A DNA stretch of 64,000 nucleotides. It comes from Nocardia iowensis (GTDB taxonomy: Bacteria; Actinomycetota; Actinomycetes; Mycobacteriales; Mycobacteriaceae). Both the position numbers and the translations under genes were made by a program. This document shows, piece after piece, positions 36,742 to 44,846 of the stretch; positions within the stretch are counted from its first letter, which is position 1, and the number at the start of each line of letters is the position of its first letter. Where the stretch lies: assembly GCF_019222765.1 (NCBI RefSeq), contig NZ_CP078145.1:7626001-7690000 (forward strand). The letters run 5' to 3'. The notes below the pieces were generated by a model, which saw nothing but the letters and a program-made list of their open reading frames with translations, made no database searches and was not told the origin of the DNA.

Positions 36742-37956
36742 ATGAAACAGACCGACGGCCGCGCGATCACCAATCCCGAAAACGCGCAAAGCTTTACGCA
36801 CGCCGAGATCAAGCAGGCGGCCGACGAGATGAACCCGGACGGGCTGGACAGCGCGTTCGACGCCTGGTCGAAGATCGCGACGGCGGTGACGACCGCCGGT
36901 CAGCAGTTCGAGACGGCCATCAAGACCGCGATCGAACAGCATTGGGAGGGTGCGGCGGCCGACAACGCCGTGCGCGGCATCCGGGATTACGCGACGCGGG
37001 TCGCTGAATTCGGTGAGACGCTGAACGCGCAGAGCACGCCGTTGTCGCAGGCGGCGAGCGCGGCGGCGAAGTTCAAGCTGGCGGTGCCCGACGTGGTGGA
37101 CACCTCGACCAACCCGCGCGGGCCCGAATTGCGCAACACCAACGAAGAGCAGGCCCGCGACGAGATGACCAGCCAGTACATCCAGCCGTACGGCACCACC
37201 GCCCCCGCCATCCCGACGCTGCCACCACCGATCAACCCGATTTCCGTACCATCGCCCGGCGGGGACAGCAGTACGGATACCGGCACGGGCGCCGTTCCGG
37301 GGACGAGTGCCGCCAACAACGGTTCCGGCACCGGGGATTCCAGCACACCAGCGGCGGCCGACAAGTCGGCGGACACCGGCGAGGCCGCGGGCACCGGCGA
37401 CGCGGCGGAGACCGGCACGCCCGAGGCGGTACCGGAAGAGACTGCCCCGCAGTCCGTTTCGCCGGACCAGAACAACGGCGCATCGACCATCCCCGCCTCG
37501 ACCACTACCGCTGCGACCACTCCGCAGTCCCCGACGACCGCCACCCCGACCATTGCGGGGAGCCCGATCACGACGGCGCTACCGACACCGGCGTCGACAC
37601 CGGCGACGGTCGCATCCGCCGCGCTCAACGGTTCTCCGAGCAGGTCCGCGACACCAAGCCCCGGTCCGAGCACTTCGGGGAGCCCGCGCAGCGAAGCGCA
37701 ACCCGGTACCTCGCGTCCCGCCCCGGCCCCCGGCACCGCACCTGGCGCGGCGAGCGCCCAGCCCGCCGCCACCCCTGTCCGAACCGGCGCACCGGGCATG
37801 GCCGGGTATCCCGGCATGTTCGCGCCGGGAATCCGCGGCAGGGGCGAGGACGACGACGAACACAAGACCCCCGGCTACCTGCGCACCGAGGAGCATGCCA
37901 AGGAACTGCTCGGCGAGGTAGAACGCACGGTGCCTCCGGTGATCGGCGAGAAATGA
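36742..37956 (+). CDS. WXG100/PPE-like type VII secretion substrate with disordered tail
   Basis: A 404-residue protein. Residues 20-120 form a helical hairpin with the turn HWEGAAADNAVRGI (WxG), as in WXG100 and PPE proteins. Residues about 150-370 are Ala/Thr/Pro/Ser-rich and disordered, the longest low-complexity coding stretch of the window. A short conserved C-terminus follows (GYLRTEEHAKELLGEVERTV, ending PPVIGEK). GGGGGAG precedes the ATG. The stop overlaps the espG start as ATGA. It is probably exported with a small partner and held by EspG. Confidence 0.8.
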   Translation: MKQTDGRAITNPENAQSFTHAEIKQAADEMNPDGLDSAFDAWSKIATAVTTAGQQFETAIKTAIEQHWEGAAADNAVRGIRDYATRVAEFGETLNAQSTPLSQAASAAAKFKLAVPDVVDTSTNPRGPELRNTNEEQARDEMTSQYIQPYGTTAPAIPTLPPPINPISVPSPGGDSSTDTGTGAVPGTSAANNGSGTGDSSTPAAADKSADTGEAAGTGDAAETGTPEAVPEETAPQSVSPDQNNGASTIPASTTTAATTPQSPTTATPTIAGSPITTALPTPASTPATVASAALNGSPSRSATPSPGPSTSGSPRSEAQPGTSRPAPAPGTAPGAASAQPAATPVRTGAPGMAGYPGMFAPGIRGRGEDDDEHKTPGYLRTEEHAKELLGEVERTVPPVIGEK

Positions 37957-38696
37957 CGGCGCAGTGGTCGCTGTCGGCGGAGCAGTTCGCGGCGGCCTGG
38001 TACGGGACCGGACTCGACCGACTGCCCTTTCCGTTCCGCTTCACCAGCCGCATCCCCGGCCTACGGGAATATCAGGCATACCAGCAGCAGTTCCGAGACG
38101 AGCTGGCCCGCGAGGAACGCATCCCGCTGTCCCGCACCATTACCGTGCTCGCCCAACCCGACTGGCGCATAGAGCTGTTCGGCTACGACAACACCCGCGA
38201 CGGTATCGAGATACGAGCGGTCGGCTGCGGCACGCGCAAGGGGGCGGGTGTTGTCGCGCAACAGGCACCGGCACCCGACGGCGGCCGAGTCCAGTTGCAC
38301 CGCTGCCGCGTCGACCAACTCGCGACCGAATTGGTGCGACTGCTGCCGGAGACCGCGGCAGGCACCGCGGGCGAAAAGAGTTTCCTGCTCGATGATCTCA
38401 ACGATGAACGTCCCGACCCGTTCGGCACCGCCCCATCCAGTGAGGTCAAGGAGCGGTACCGCCGCTTCTGGCGCCAATCCTGCGTCACCCGCGGCACCGC
38501 CACCGTCCTGCTCGGACCACGCAACGCCGAACCGCTTCGCACCGGCCGGCTTCGCTGGATCGACACCTCCGACGGCCGCTACTACGAGGTCCCGGCCAAC
38601 CGTGCGTTGATGATCCGCCCCGGCACCAGCGCCGACATCGGCCGCTACCTGGATGAAGCGATCATCCGCGCCAGGGCGAGGATGGATTCCGCCTGA
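37953..38696 (+). CDS. EspG-family ESX secretion chaperone
   Basis: A 247-residue cytoplasmic protein. The start WSLSAEQFAAAWYGTGLDRL, then PFPF, is the EspG family opening. The middle has LFGYDNTRDGIEIRAVGCG and the end has RLRWIDTSDGRYYEVPAN. EspG binds PE-PPE pairs at the PPE tip and keeps them soluble until export. The 4-base overlap with the WXG/PPE-like gene makes that protein its likely client. No EccC, EccD or mycosin gene lies in the window, so the secretion machine must be encoded elsewhere. Confidence 0.88.
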   Translation: MTAQWSLSAEQFAAAWYGTGLDRLPFPFRFTSRIPGLREYQAYQQQFRDELAREERIPLSRTITVLAQPDWRIELFGYDNTRDGIEIRAVGCGTRKGAGVVAQQAPAPDGGRVQLHRCRVDQLATELVRLLPETAAGTAGEKSFLLDDLNDERPDPFGTAPSSEVKERYRRFWRQSCVTRGTATVLLGPRNAEPLRTGRLRWIDTSDGRYYEVPANRALMIRPGTSADIGRYLDEAIIRARARMDSA

Positions 38697-38699
38697 GCC

Positions 38700-38725
38700 G
38701 TGTTCGCCTCCGCACCGCTGGGTAA
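38700..38725 (+). promoter_or_regulatory. Sigma-F-like promoter, near-leaderless
   Basis: GTGTTC at 38700 and GGGTAA at 38720-38725 have sigma-F-like spacing. CGCTGGGTAAGTTGCCGACA (38716-38735) closely matches the duplicated unit before rmuC. The ATG at 38735 would be at or very near the transcript start. Confidence 0.35.
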
Positions 38726-38734
38726 GTTGCCGAC

Positions 38735-39178
38735 ATGACTACCACTCGGGATGAAATCGAGTCGTTTCTAGTCGAATATCAAGAGTCGTTGAGCTCGTTC
38801 GATGCCGACCGCGCGGTCGCGCAATGGGGTGCGCCCGGCATGATCATCAGCGACGGATTCGTGGGGACGCTTTCCTCCACCTCCGAGATGGCCGAAGGTC
38901 TGAAACAGTCCTACCCGCTGTACCAGTCGCTCGGCCTCGCCTCCGTCGGCCACACCTTGCTGGAGCAAGCCGACCTCACCGCCCGCCTCACCCGAATCCA
39001 CGTCCGCTGGCATTTCTACGACCGCGACGGCGCCGAACTCACCGACAGCGACTACGAATATCTGCTGCGCCGCGAAGACGACGGCCGACTGCACGTCTAC
39101 GTCGCCGTCGCCATCGACGAGATGGAGAAGCTCGCCGCACTGGCCGCCGCCAAAGGCATTGAACTGCCCACGGGCTGA
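38735..39178 (+). CDS. SnoaL/NTF2-like (DUF4440-type) protein
   Basis: A 147-residue cone-fold protein, starting MTTTRDEIESFLVEYQESLS. It has the family pattern of an N-terminal helix pair (FDADRAVAQWGAPGMIISDG), a central strand region with RIHVRWHFYDRDGAEL and the last strand LLRREDDGRLHVYVAVAI. No catalytic set is recognisable, so it may bind a small ligand. It stands alone after the type VII cassette and has no ribosome site, consistent with leaderless translation. Confidence 0.75.
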   Translation: MTTTRDEIESFLVEYQESLSSFDADRAVAQWGAPGMIISDGFVGTLSSTSEMAEGLKQSYPLYQSLGLASVGHTLLEQADLTARLTRIHVRWHFYDRDGAELTDSDYEYLLRREDDGRLHVYVAVAIDEMEKLAALAAAKGIELPTG

Positions 39179-39264
39179 ACCGCCGCCGCCGTTGCCTGTA
39201 CTAGGTCCTTCGTCAGCTCCGGAGCTGGTCGTGTGGGGTCGACCGGTGAACCGCCGGTGCTCGG

Positions 39265-39705
39265 TCAGGTGTTCCGGCGGATCGCTTCGATCAGGATAAG
39301 TGCCTCGTTGTGATGACCAACCGCGTTGGCGTGCAACGGTTGTGCGGGCGAGTTCGGGAAGAGGCCTTCGGACCAGCGGATGTCCTCCGGGGCGCAGGCG
39401 TCGTGGCCGATGCTCGCCGGGTAGACGTCGACGAAGGTCGCGCCGTGGGCTACGGCTCGAGTGGCCAGCAGTGCGTTGACGGCTTCGACGCCGGAATAGA
39501 TGTGCTCGGCTTGGTCCGGCGGAAGGGGCACCGTCGGGAAGCAGCCGCCCGCGCGCAGTCGCTGGATCTTGCCCATCACGAAGACCGCAGCCAGTTGGGG
39601 GCGCACCGGGACGGGCTCGGTGATTACGGCCGCATACGGATCGGGCTCGCGCAGCCGGTGATTACCGGATGTGCGAGCCCGCCGATGGATTCGTGAAGAC
39701 CTGGG
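39265..39705 (-). pseudogene. Truncated SGNH/GDSL hydrolase (C-terminal remnant)
   Basis: The readable part covers the last third of an actinobacterial SGNH lipase: RLRAGGCFPTVPLPPDQAEH, VDVYPASIGHDACAPEDIRW and the C-terminal block with the catalytic His (PLHANAVGHHNEA). The N-terminal GDS block and the central GxND block are missing. The frame runs directly back into the glyA stop, so sequence upstream has been lost. A GTG at 39606 could still start a 113-residue product but it would lack the nucleophile. It looks like a deletion remnant. Confidence 0.7.
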
Positions 39706-41001
39706 TCAGCCGAGGAGGCGCCAGTCTTCCAGGCCGTCGTAGAGGGGGACGCTCTGGGCGAGCTTGGTGACTCGGCCGCGGAGGGTGTCGACGTCCGACG
39801 TGCCTGCGAGGGCGGTGGCGATGATGTCGGCGACCTCGGTGAATTCGGTGTCGCCGAAGCCGCGGGTGGCCAGGGCGGCGGTGCCGATGCGCAGGCCGGA
39901 GGTGACCATCGGGGGGCGCGGGTCGAACGGAACGGCGTTGCGGTTCACGGTGATTCCGATTTCGTGCAGCAGGTCTTCGCCCTGCTGGCCGTCGAGCTCG
40001 GAGTTGCGCAGGTCGACGAGCACCAGGTGCACGTCGGTGCCGCCGGTGAGCACGCTGACGCCCTTGTCCTTGACGTCGGCCGCGGTGAGCCGCTCGGCCA
40101 GGATCTTGGCGCCGGACAGAGTGCGCTCCTGGCGGTCCTTGAACTCACCGCCCGCCGCGATCTTGAAGGCGACGGCCTTGGCGGCGATGGCGTGCATGAG
40201 CGGGCCGCCCTGCTGGCCGGGGAACACCGCGCTGTTGAGCTTCTTGGCGAATTCCTGCTTGGCCAGGATCACGCCGGAGCGCGGACCGCCGAGGGTCTTG
40301 TGCACGGTGGAGGACACCACGTGGGCGTGCGGCACCGGCGAGGGGTGCAGACCGGCCGCGACCAGACCGGCGAAGTGCGCCATGTCCACCCACAGGTAGG
40401 CGCCGACCTCGTCGGCGATCGAGCGGAACGCGGCGAAGTCCTGCTGCCGCGGGTAGGCCGACCAGCCCGCCACGATCACCTTCGGACGAGCTTCCAGCGC
40501 GATGCCGCGCACCTCGTCCATGTCGATGCGGTGGTCTTCTTTGCTCACACCGTAGAAGTGCGTCTCGTACAGCTTTCCGGAGAAGTTCAGCCGCATGCCG
40601 TGGGTCAGGTGACCGCCGTGCGCGAGGTCGAGGCCGAGCAACTTGTCGCCGGGGTTCATCAGCGCCATCAGCACCGCGGCGTTCGCCTGCGCGCCGGAAT
40701 GCGGCTGCACGTTGGCGAATTCGGCGCCGAAGAGTTCCTTGACGCGGTCGCGGGCGAGGGTCTCGACGACGTCGACGTGCTCGCACCCGCCGTAGTAGCG
40801 CCGACCCGGGTAACCCTCGGCGTACTTGTTGGTGAGCACGCTGCCCTGTGCTTGCAGCACCGCGCGCGGCACGAAATTCTCCGAGGCGATCATCTCGAGA
40901 GTGTCGCGCTCGCGGGCGAGTTCACCCGCCATCGCGGCGGCGAGCTCCGGGTCGAGCTCACCGAGAGACTGAGTATTGACCGAGGCCGTCGTCTGCGTCA
41001 C
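39706..41001 (-). CDS. glyA: Serine hydroxymethyltransferase
   Basis: A 431-residue PLP enzyme that converts serine and tetrahydrofolate to glycine and methylene-THF, the main one-carbon entry. The PLP lysine is in [52 protein letters not shown] and [12 protein letters not shown] are conserved. The gene follows a 200-base gap with no recognised riboswitch. A truncated hydrolase reading frame starts right after its stop in the same frame. Confidence 0.97.
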   Translation of the reverse strand: MTQTTASVNTQSLGELDPELAAAMAGELARERDTLEMIASENFVPRAVLQAQGSVLTNKYAEGYPGRRYYGGCEHVDVVETLARDRVKELFGAEFANVQPHSGAQANAAVLMALMNPGDKLLGLDLAHGGHLTHGMRLNFSGKLYETHFYGVSKEDHRIDMDEVRGIALEARPKVIVAGWSAYPRQQDFAAFRSIADEVGAYLWVDMAHFAGLVAAGLHPSPVPHAHVVSSTVHKTLGGPRSGVILAKQEFAKKLNSAVFPGQQGGPLMHAIAAKAVAFKIAAGGEFKDRQERTLSGAKILAERLTAADVKDKGVSVLTGGTDVHLVLVDLRNSELDGQQGEDLLHEIGITVNRNAVPFDPRPPMVTSGLRIGTAALATRGFGDTEFTEVADIIATALAGTSDVDTLRGRVTKLAQSVPLYDGLEDWRLLG

Positions 41002-41200
41002 GGCCCCAGTCTATGGGCCGAGGGTGCACACTTCGGCACGGGGTTCGTCCCATGTCACTATCTTGCCGCCGCCCGGTTCACGCCACTGCGGCTATCGCGG
41101 CAGAGATCCGAATTTCCGAACCGCACACCCGTTGAATTCCCACACACCGAATCGCATGCGATTTCGCGTGCGTCACGCCGAAGAGTGTGCGGCGCGGGCC

Positions 41201-41776
41201 TTACCCGTCCACTGCCGGTAGGTAGCCCGCCAAGAGGACTGCGAGGTGCTTCTGCGCGTCATCCAGCGGCTGGGTGGATTTCACCGCACGCGACTGCACG
41301 ATGGCACCCTCCATCGCACTGATCACGAAGCTCGCGAAGGACTTCGCCTCCGCCGCCGGCATGCCCGCCGAAGCCAATGCGGCACCGAGCTTTTCATGCC
41401 ATTCGGCGAACGCCGCGCCGGCGGCCGCCTGCACGCCGGGCTCGGATTCGGCCAGTGCCGCGCCGACGATCGGGCAGCCGGTGCGGAACGAGCTCGCCTC
41501 GAGCGCCGTGACCCACCAGCCGATCAGGGCGTCGAGCCACCGATCCGGCGGACGCGATGCGGTGATCTTCTCGATCACCGCGCCCAAGCGCGCACCGGCG
41601 ATCTTGGTGGCGGTGGCGACGAGCTCGCCCTTGCCGGACGGAAAGTGCTGATACAGCGAATTGCGCGATGCCTTGCTGCGATCGAGCAGGGCGGTGAGTC
41701 CGGCCGCGTGCACACCTTGCTCGCGGACCAATTCGATCGCACTCTCGATCAGCCGGGCTCGTGGGCCTACGGTCAT
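41201..41776 (-). CDS. TetR-family regulator (LfrR-like C-terminus)
   Basis: A 191-residue regulator starting at ATG 41776. The helix-turn-helix is LVREQGVHAAGLTALLDRSK and ASRNSLYQHFPSGKGELV. The ligand domain has WWVTALEASSFRTGCPIVGA, as in TetR proteins that control efflux or lipid genes. The frame is open 65 codons further upstream across the intergenic region, without conserved sequence. It is divergent from the thioesterase gene and a 17-base perfect inverted repeat separates them. Confidence 0.92.
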   Translation of the reverse strand: MTVGPRARLIESAIELVREQGVHAAGLTALLDRSKASRNSLYQHFPSGKGELVATATKIAGARLGAVIEKITASRPPDRWLDALIGWWVTALEASSFRTGCPIVGAALAESEPGVQAAAGAAFAEWHEKLGAALASAGMPAAEAKSFASFVISAMEGAIVQSRAVKSTQPLDDAQKHLAVLLAGYLPAVDG

Positions 41777-41946
41777 CCGGCCACCCCTGTCCCGTGAAAG
41801 TTCCGAGCGCCCGTCGAGTCGGCGGGCTCCGCTCGATTGTGACTCGAGACACCTAGCCGGGGCAGAGCGAGGATGCCGCAGCTTTCGGCGTTGCCGGCGC
41901 GGCTCGAACGACTTTTCACGCGGCAATCCTCCTCGAGCGCGGTTGC

Positions 41947-42000
41947 GTGAACCGATCGGTCCATGTTGCAATCATGACAGATGTGGACCGATCGGTTCAC
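41947..42000. promoter_or_regulatory. Double palindromic TetR operator
   Basis: GTGAACCGATCGGTCCA (41947-41963) and its exact reverse complement (41984-42000) are separated by 20 bases. Each arm holds the palindrome ACCGATCGGT, so each can bind a dimer by itself. The box ends 15 bases before the thioesterase ATG. Confidence 0.8.
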
Positions 42001-42015
42001 CGAGAGGACGGATTC

Positions 42016-42474
42016 ATGTCGGAAACCACGATCGACCTCGCCCAGCTGTCGGGCCTCGAGCTGCTCCGCACGGCGATGACGATGGCGAACCGCCCGCCGT
42101 TCATCGGCGACCTGCTCGGCATGGAGGTGGACGAACTCGAGCACGGCAAGGTCGTCTTCGGCCTGCGGACCCGGCCCGAGTTCGCCAACCCGCTCGGCAC
42201 CACGCACGGCGGCATCTGCGCCACCCTGCTCGACTCGGTGATGGGCTGCGCGGTGCACTCCACCCTGGAGGCGGGCGTCGGCTACACCACGCTGGAGCTG
42301 AAGATCAACTACATTCGCGCCGTCCCCACCGACGGCCAGCGGCTCACCGCGACCGGCACCACCATCCACGTCGGCCGCACCACCGCGACCGCGGAAGGTC
42401 GCGTCGTCGACGAACAGGGCCGCCTGGTCGCGCACGCCACCACCACCTGCGTCATCTTCCGTGGAAACCGTTGA
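42016..42474 (+). CDS. PaaI-family hotdog thioesterase
   Basis: A 152-residue hotdog-fold acyl-CoA thioesterase. The catalytic region reads FANPLGTTHGGICATLLDSVMG (HGG with the downstream Asp), followed by TLELKINYIRAVPTDGQRL. ATG 42016 has GAGAGGA upstream; a frame that begins in the operator is ignored. It probably hydrolyses an aromatic or short acyl-CoA thioester. It is followed 18 bases later by an F420-type reductase, and both should be released by the divergent TetR protein. Confidence 0.88.
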   Translation: MSETTIDLAQLSGLELLRTAMTMANRPPFIGDLLGMEVDELEHGKVVFGLRTRPEFANPLGTTHGGICATLLDSVMGCAVHSTLEAGVGYTTLELKINYIRAVPTDGQRLTATGTTIHVGRTTATAEGRVVDEQGRLVAHATTTCVIFRGNR

Positions 42475-42492
42475 GGCACAAGGAGCATCGCC

Positions 42493-42939
42493 ATGCGTGA
42501 CCGCAGCACCGCCGCCGCCGTGCGCAAATTCCGGCGCGAACGCTTCGTCGGCCGCTACCTGGCCAACCCCGCCGTCGGCCTGCTCGACCGGGTCGGCATC
42601 CGCTCCAGGTTCGTCTCCGAATTGGAGACCACCGGCGCCAAATCCGGTCAGCCACGCCGGGTTCCGGTCACCGTCGCGTTCGACGAGGAAGGCGCCTGGC
42701 TGATCTCCCAGCACGGCTACCGTTCCGGCTGGGCCCGCAATATCGCCACCGACCCGAAAGTGCGCCTGCGCCAGGGCAAGCGCTGGTACACCGGCACCGC
42801 AGCCTTCGTTCCCGACGACGACGTGGTCGCCCGCTCCCGCAGCATGGCCACCGGCCGCGTACCCGAATCAGCAGCCGAATGGGTCATGAAAGCCCTGGCC
42901 AGCGACGCCATCTCGGTGCGCATCACCTTCGACGCCTGA
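42493..42939 (+). CDS. Deazaflavin (F420)-dependent nitroreductase-family protein
   Basis: A 148-residue split-barrel protein of the Ddn/Rv3547 family, which reduces substrates with F420H2. It has the family pattern SELETTGAKSGQPRRVPVTV, then WLISQHGYRSGWARNIATDP, then GKRWYTGTA. GCACAAGGAG precedes the ATG. It is the second gene of the TetR-controlled pair with the thioesterase. The substrate is unknown. Confidence 0.9.
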   Translation: MRDRSTAAAVRKFRRERFVGRYLANPAVGLLDRVGIRSRFVSELETTGAKSGQPRRVPVTVAFDEEGAWLISQHGYRSGWARNIATDPKVRLRQGKRWYTGTAAFVPDDDVVARSRSMATGRVPESAAEWVMKALASDAISVRITFDA

Positions 42940-42952
42940 CCCACAGACCTAC

Positions 42953-42992
42953 TGCACGCCGCACAGCGGTCAGACCTGTTGTGCAGCGTGCA
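42953..42992 (+). terminator. First terminator hairpin after the F420-type gene
   Basis: TGCACGCCGCACA and TGTGCAGCGTGCA form a 13-base stem with one G-T wobble and a 14-base loop, 14 bases after the stop. Confidence 0.55.
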
Positions 42993-43020
42993 ATGACCCT
43001 GTGCCGCACCACCATGCGGG

Positions 43021-43050
43021 CCTGCCCCGAGCCGTGGGGGCAGGTGTTTT
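43021..43050 (+). terminator. Second terminator hairpin with T-tail
   Basis: CCTGCCCC and GGGGCAGG form a perfect 8-base stem with an 8-base loop, followed by TGTTTT. It would insulate the small ORF at 43137 from upstream transcription. Confidence 0.6.
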
Positions 43051-43136
43051 CGGGGCGCTGCGGGACGTAACATAACGGTCCGATATCACCGCTTAACAGG
43101 TGACATCGTTCACACCGACGTCTCGAAGGAGTCGTT

Positions 43137-43247
43137 ATGTTCAGCCTGATCGCGGTACCGACCAACCCGATCGAAGGACTGCTCCGCCAGCTGTCCCAGA
43201 TCATGTGCACCATCTCATCCGGCCAGAGCTGCGCGGTCATCCAGTAA
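43137..43247 (+). CDS. 36-residue peptide ORF with strong ribosome site
   Basis: ATG 43137 to TAA 43247, with GAAGGAG ending 5 bases before the start. The peptide begins MFSLIAVPTNPIEGLLRQLS and the tail has MCTISSGQSCAVIQ, with two cysteines eight residues apart and several Ser/Thr between them. It stands alone, behind two terminator hairpins and before a third, in a 475-base gap. The tail pattern would allow a disulfide; it also resembles ring-forming precursor peptides, but no modification enzyme is near. No family is recognised. Translation is inferred from the ribosome site. Confidence 0.5.
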   Translation: MFSLIAVPTNPIEGLLRQLSQIMCTISSGQSCAVIQ

Positions 43248-43346
43248 CGCACTGGAATCCGCTGCCACCCGGCAGCATGACCGCGGACGTTCGGCCGACC
43301 GGCTCGGACCGGAGGGGATCGCACCGTGCGGCACAAACGCCAGCGA

Positions 43347-43409
43347 CCGCACCCTTTCTCGGGATCTGCACCCCCACGTAGTGGACGCGGATCCGCCGAA
43401 AGGGTGCGG
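43347..43409. terminator. Long hairpin between 36-residue ORF and DUF885 gene
   Basis: A 20-base stem with three mismatches (43347-43366 with 43390-43409) has 12 perfect outer pairs. It ends 4 bases before the DUF885 stop, so it can serve both convergent genes. Confidence 0.6.
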
Positions 43410-43413
43410 CGGG

Positions 43414-44610
43414 TCAGCCTCGGCGGAGTGCGCCCGGGGTGAGCGGTTCGTCCAGCAGGCGGCGGAAGCGGTCCGCGCGTTCGTCCGCGTCGGCGGCCTG
43501 GTCCAGCCAGCCGCCGAGCAGGCGGTAGCCCTCCACATACGTGGAAATATAGGCGCGCCACAGCGGGGAGGACAGGAAGCGCAGCGACTGGCGGGCGCGT
43601 TCCGGGGTGACCAGGTTCCACGTCTGCAGGAACTCGGCGACCTCGTCCGCACTGCGCCGCCGGTCGTGCAGCAGCAGCGCCGCGTCCTGACGCACGCTGA
43701 GCAGTTTGGCCGAGGCGGTCGAAAGTCGTTCGGCCCGTTCACCGTCGAAGCGCAGGCCGAGGTCGGCGTAGATTTCCTGGGCCCACTTGCCCCAGCCGGG
43801 CCCGACGATGGAGCGTAGTGCGAGGTCGGCAAGGCCCTCGGCCATCAGGCACTGGGGCGTGTTGACCAGGAACAGCGTCTGCTCGGCCTGTCCGGCGGCG
43901 ACCAGTCCGGCCTCCTTGCGGCAGTGCTCGGTGTGGTGACCGGGGTACGACTCGTGCGCGATCAGTGATGGCAGGTGCGCCATGTGCTGTTTGAGATCGG
44001 AGTTGATCGCGACACGCGAGTGGTAGTTGCCGAGGTAGTAGTTGAAGCCGGACCACGGCTTGTCGCCGACCACCTCGTAGGTGACGTGCTCGTGATCGGG
44101 CAGCGGGTAGCGCACCCGGACCAACTCGCGCAACGCGCTGGAGAACGCTTCGACGCAGTCGGCCAGCCGCTCCGGCGGAATCTCGTCGGCCTTGCGATGG
44201 GCGGCCATCCGCTCGGCCAGCGTGCCTTCCCCGGCGAGCACCTCGTCGAGCTGCCGGTGCGCGTCCCGGTATTCCTCGACGTCACCGGGCGCGATGTGCA
44301 CGTCGAAGTAGGCGCGCACCTCGTCGACGAAGCCGATGTCGTCGCCCGCGAACTTGCGGCCGGAGCATTCCAGCGCGCGCAGGTGCACGTCAAGGAATTC
44401 GGTGCGCTCGGCGGTCAGGCCCGCATCGGCCAGTCCGCCGCGCAGCTCGGCCGCCCGGCGGGCCAGCTGACGCGGCTCCGGCGCGGGAGCGTTCTCCACT
44501 TCGCGGCGCAACGCCGGATCGCCGGTGTAGGCGTCGACGAACCCGTCTTCGAGCCGGTCGAATGCCAAGCCGAGCCGCAGGTACTCGGTCACGAGTGGAT
44601 GCGCTTCCAT
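43414..44610 (-). CDS. DUF885 family predicted metallopeptidase
   Basis: A 398-residue helical protein. The zinc motif is HESYPGHHTEHC near residue 220 (HExxxGHH), and a downstream Glu is in MAEGLADLALR. This layout matches DUF885 proteins, which are thought to be gluzincin-like peptidases. ATG 44610 starts the conserved MEAHPLVTEYLRLGLAFDRL; a longer frame upstream is not protein-like. It is cytoplasmic, with no signal peptide. The target is unknown. Confidence 0.82.
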   Translation of the reverse strand: MEAHPLVTEYLRLGLAFDRLEDGFVDAYTGDPALRREVENAPAPEPRQLARRAAELRGGLADAGLTAERTEFLDVHLRALECSGRKFAGDDIGFVDEVRAYFDVHIAPGDVEEYRDAHRQLDEVLAGEGTLAERMAAHRKADEIPPERLADCVEAFSSALRELVRVRYPLPDHEHVTYEVVGDKPWSGFNYYLGNYHSRVAINSDLKQHMAHLPSLIAHESYPGHHTEHCRKEAGLVAAGQAEQTLFLVNTPQCLMAEGLADLALRSIVGPGWGKWAQEIYADLGLRFDGERAERLSTASAKLLSVRQDAALLLHDRRRSADEVAEFLQTWNLVTPERARQSLRFLSSPLWRAYISTYVEGYRLLGGWLDQAADADERADRFRRLLDEPLTPGALRRG

Positions 44611-44820
44611 CCGACCGACATTAGCCGCTCGTCGGCAGTCCGCGCGCGGCACAATCCCGTGCCGTTGACATGCGGTAGCCCGGCGGAAAGCATCAGCACC
44701 GACCCGGTTACCACCCGGTATGGGCACCCCCTTTTTCCCACGATGTTGACGCAGAGCAGAATTCGGCTATGCGGCGAGAGTTAGACCGAATCACACGGAG
44801 CCGGCGCGGTATGTGTGCGC

Positions 44821-44846
44821 GTTTGCCGAAGTGGAGCGTCGGGTAA
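44821..44846 (+). promoter_or_regulatory. Sigma-F-like promoter motif before coaA
   Basis: GTTTGCCGA, then 11 bases, then GGGTAAG: GTTT and GGGTAA are 16 bases apart. It matches the duplicated unit at 15799-15846. The GTG start of coaA follows directly, so a transcript from here would be leaderless and might favour ATG 44856. Confidence 0.35.

Noticed and set aside
41002..41200. Glycine or other riboswitch upstream of glyA
   Set aside because: No tandem aptamer-like helices or conserved core strings were seen in the glyA leader.
44769..44846. 25-codon leader ORF ending directly before the coaA GTG
   Set aside because: No ribosome site, basic composition, and it overlaps the promoter-like motif.
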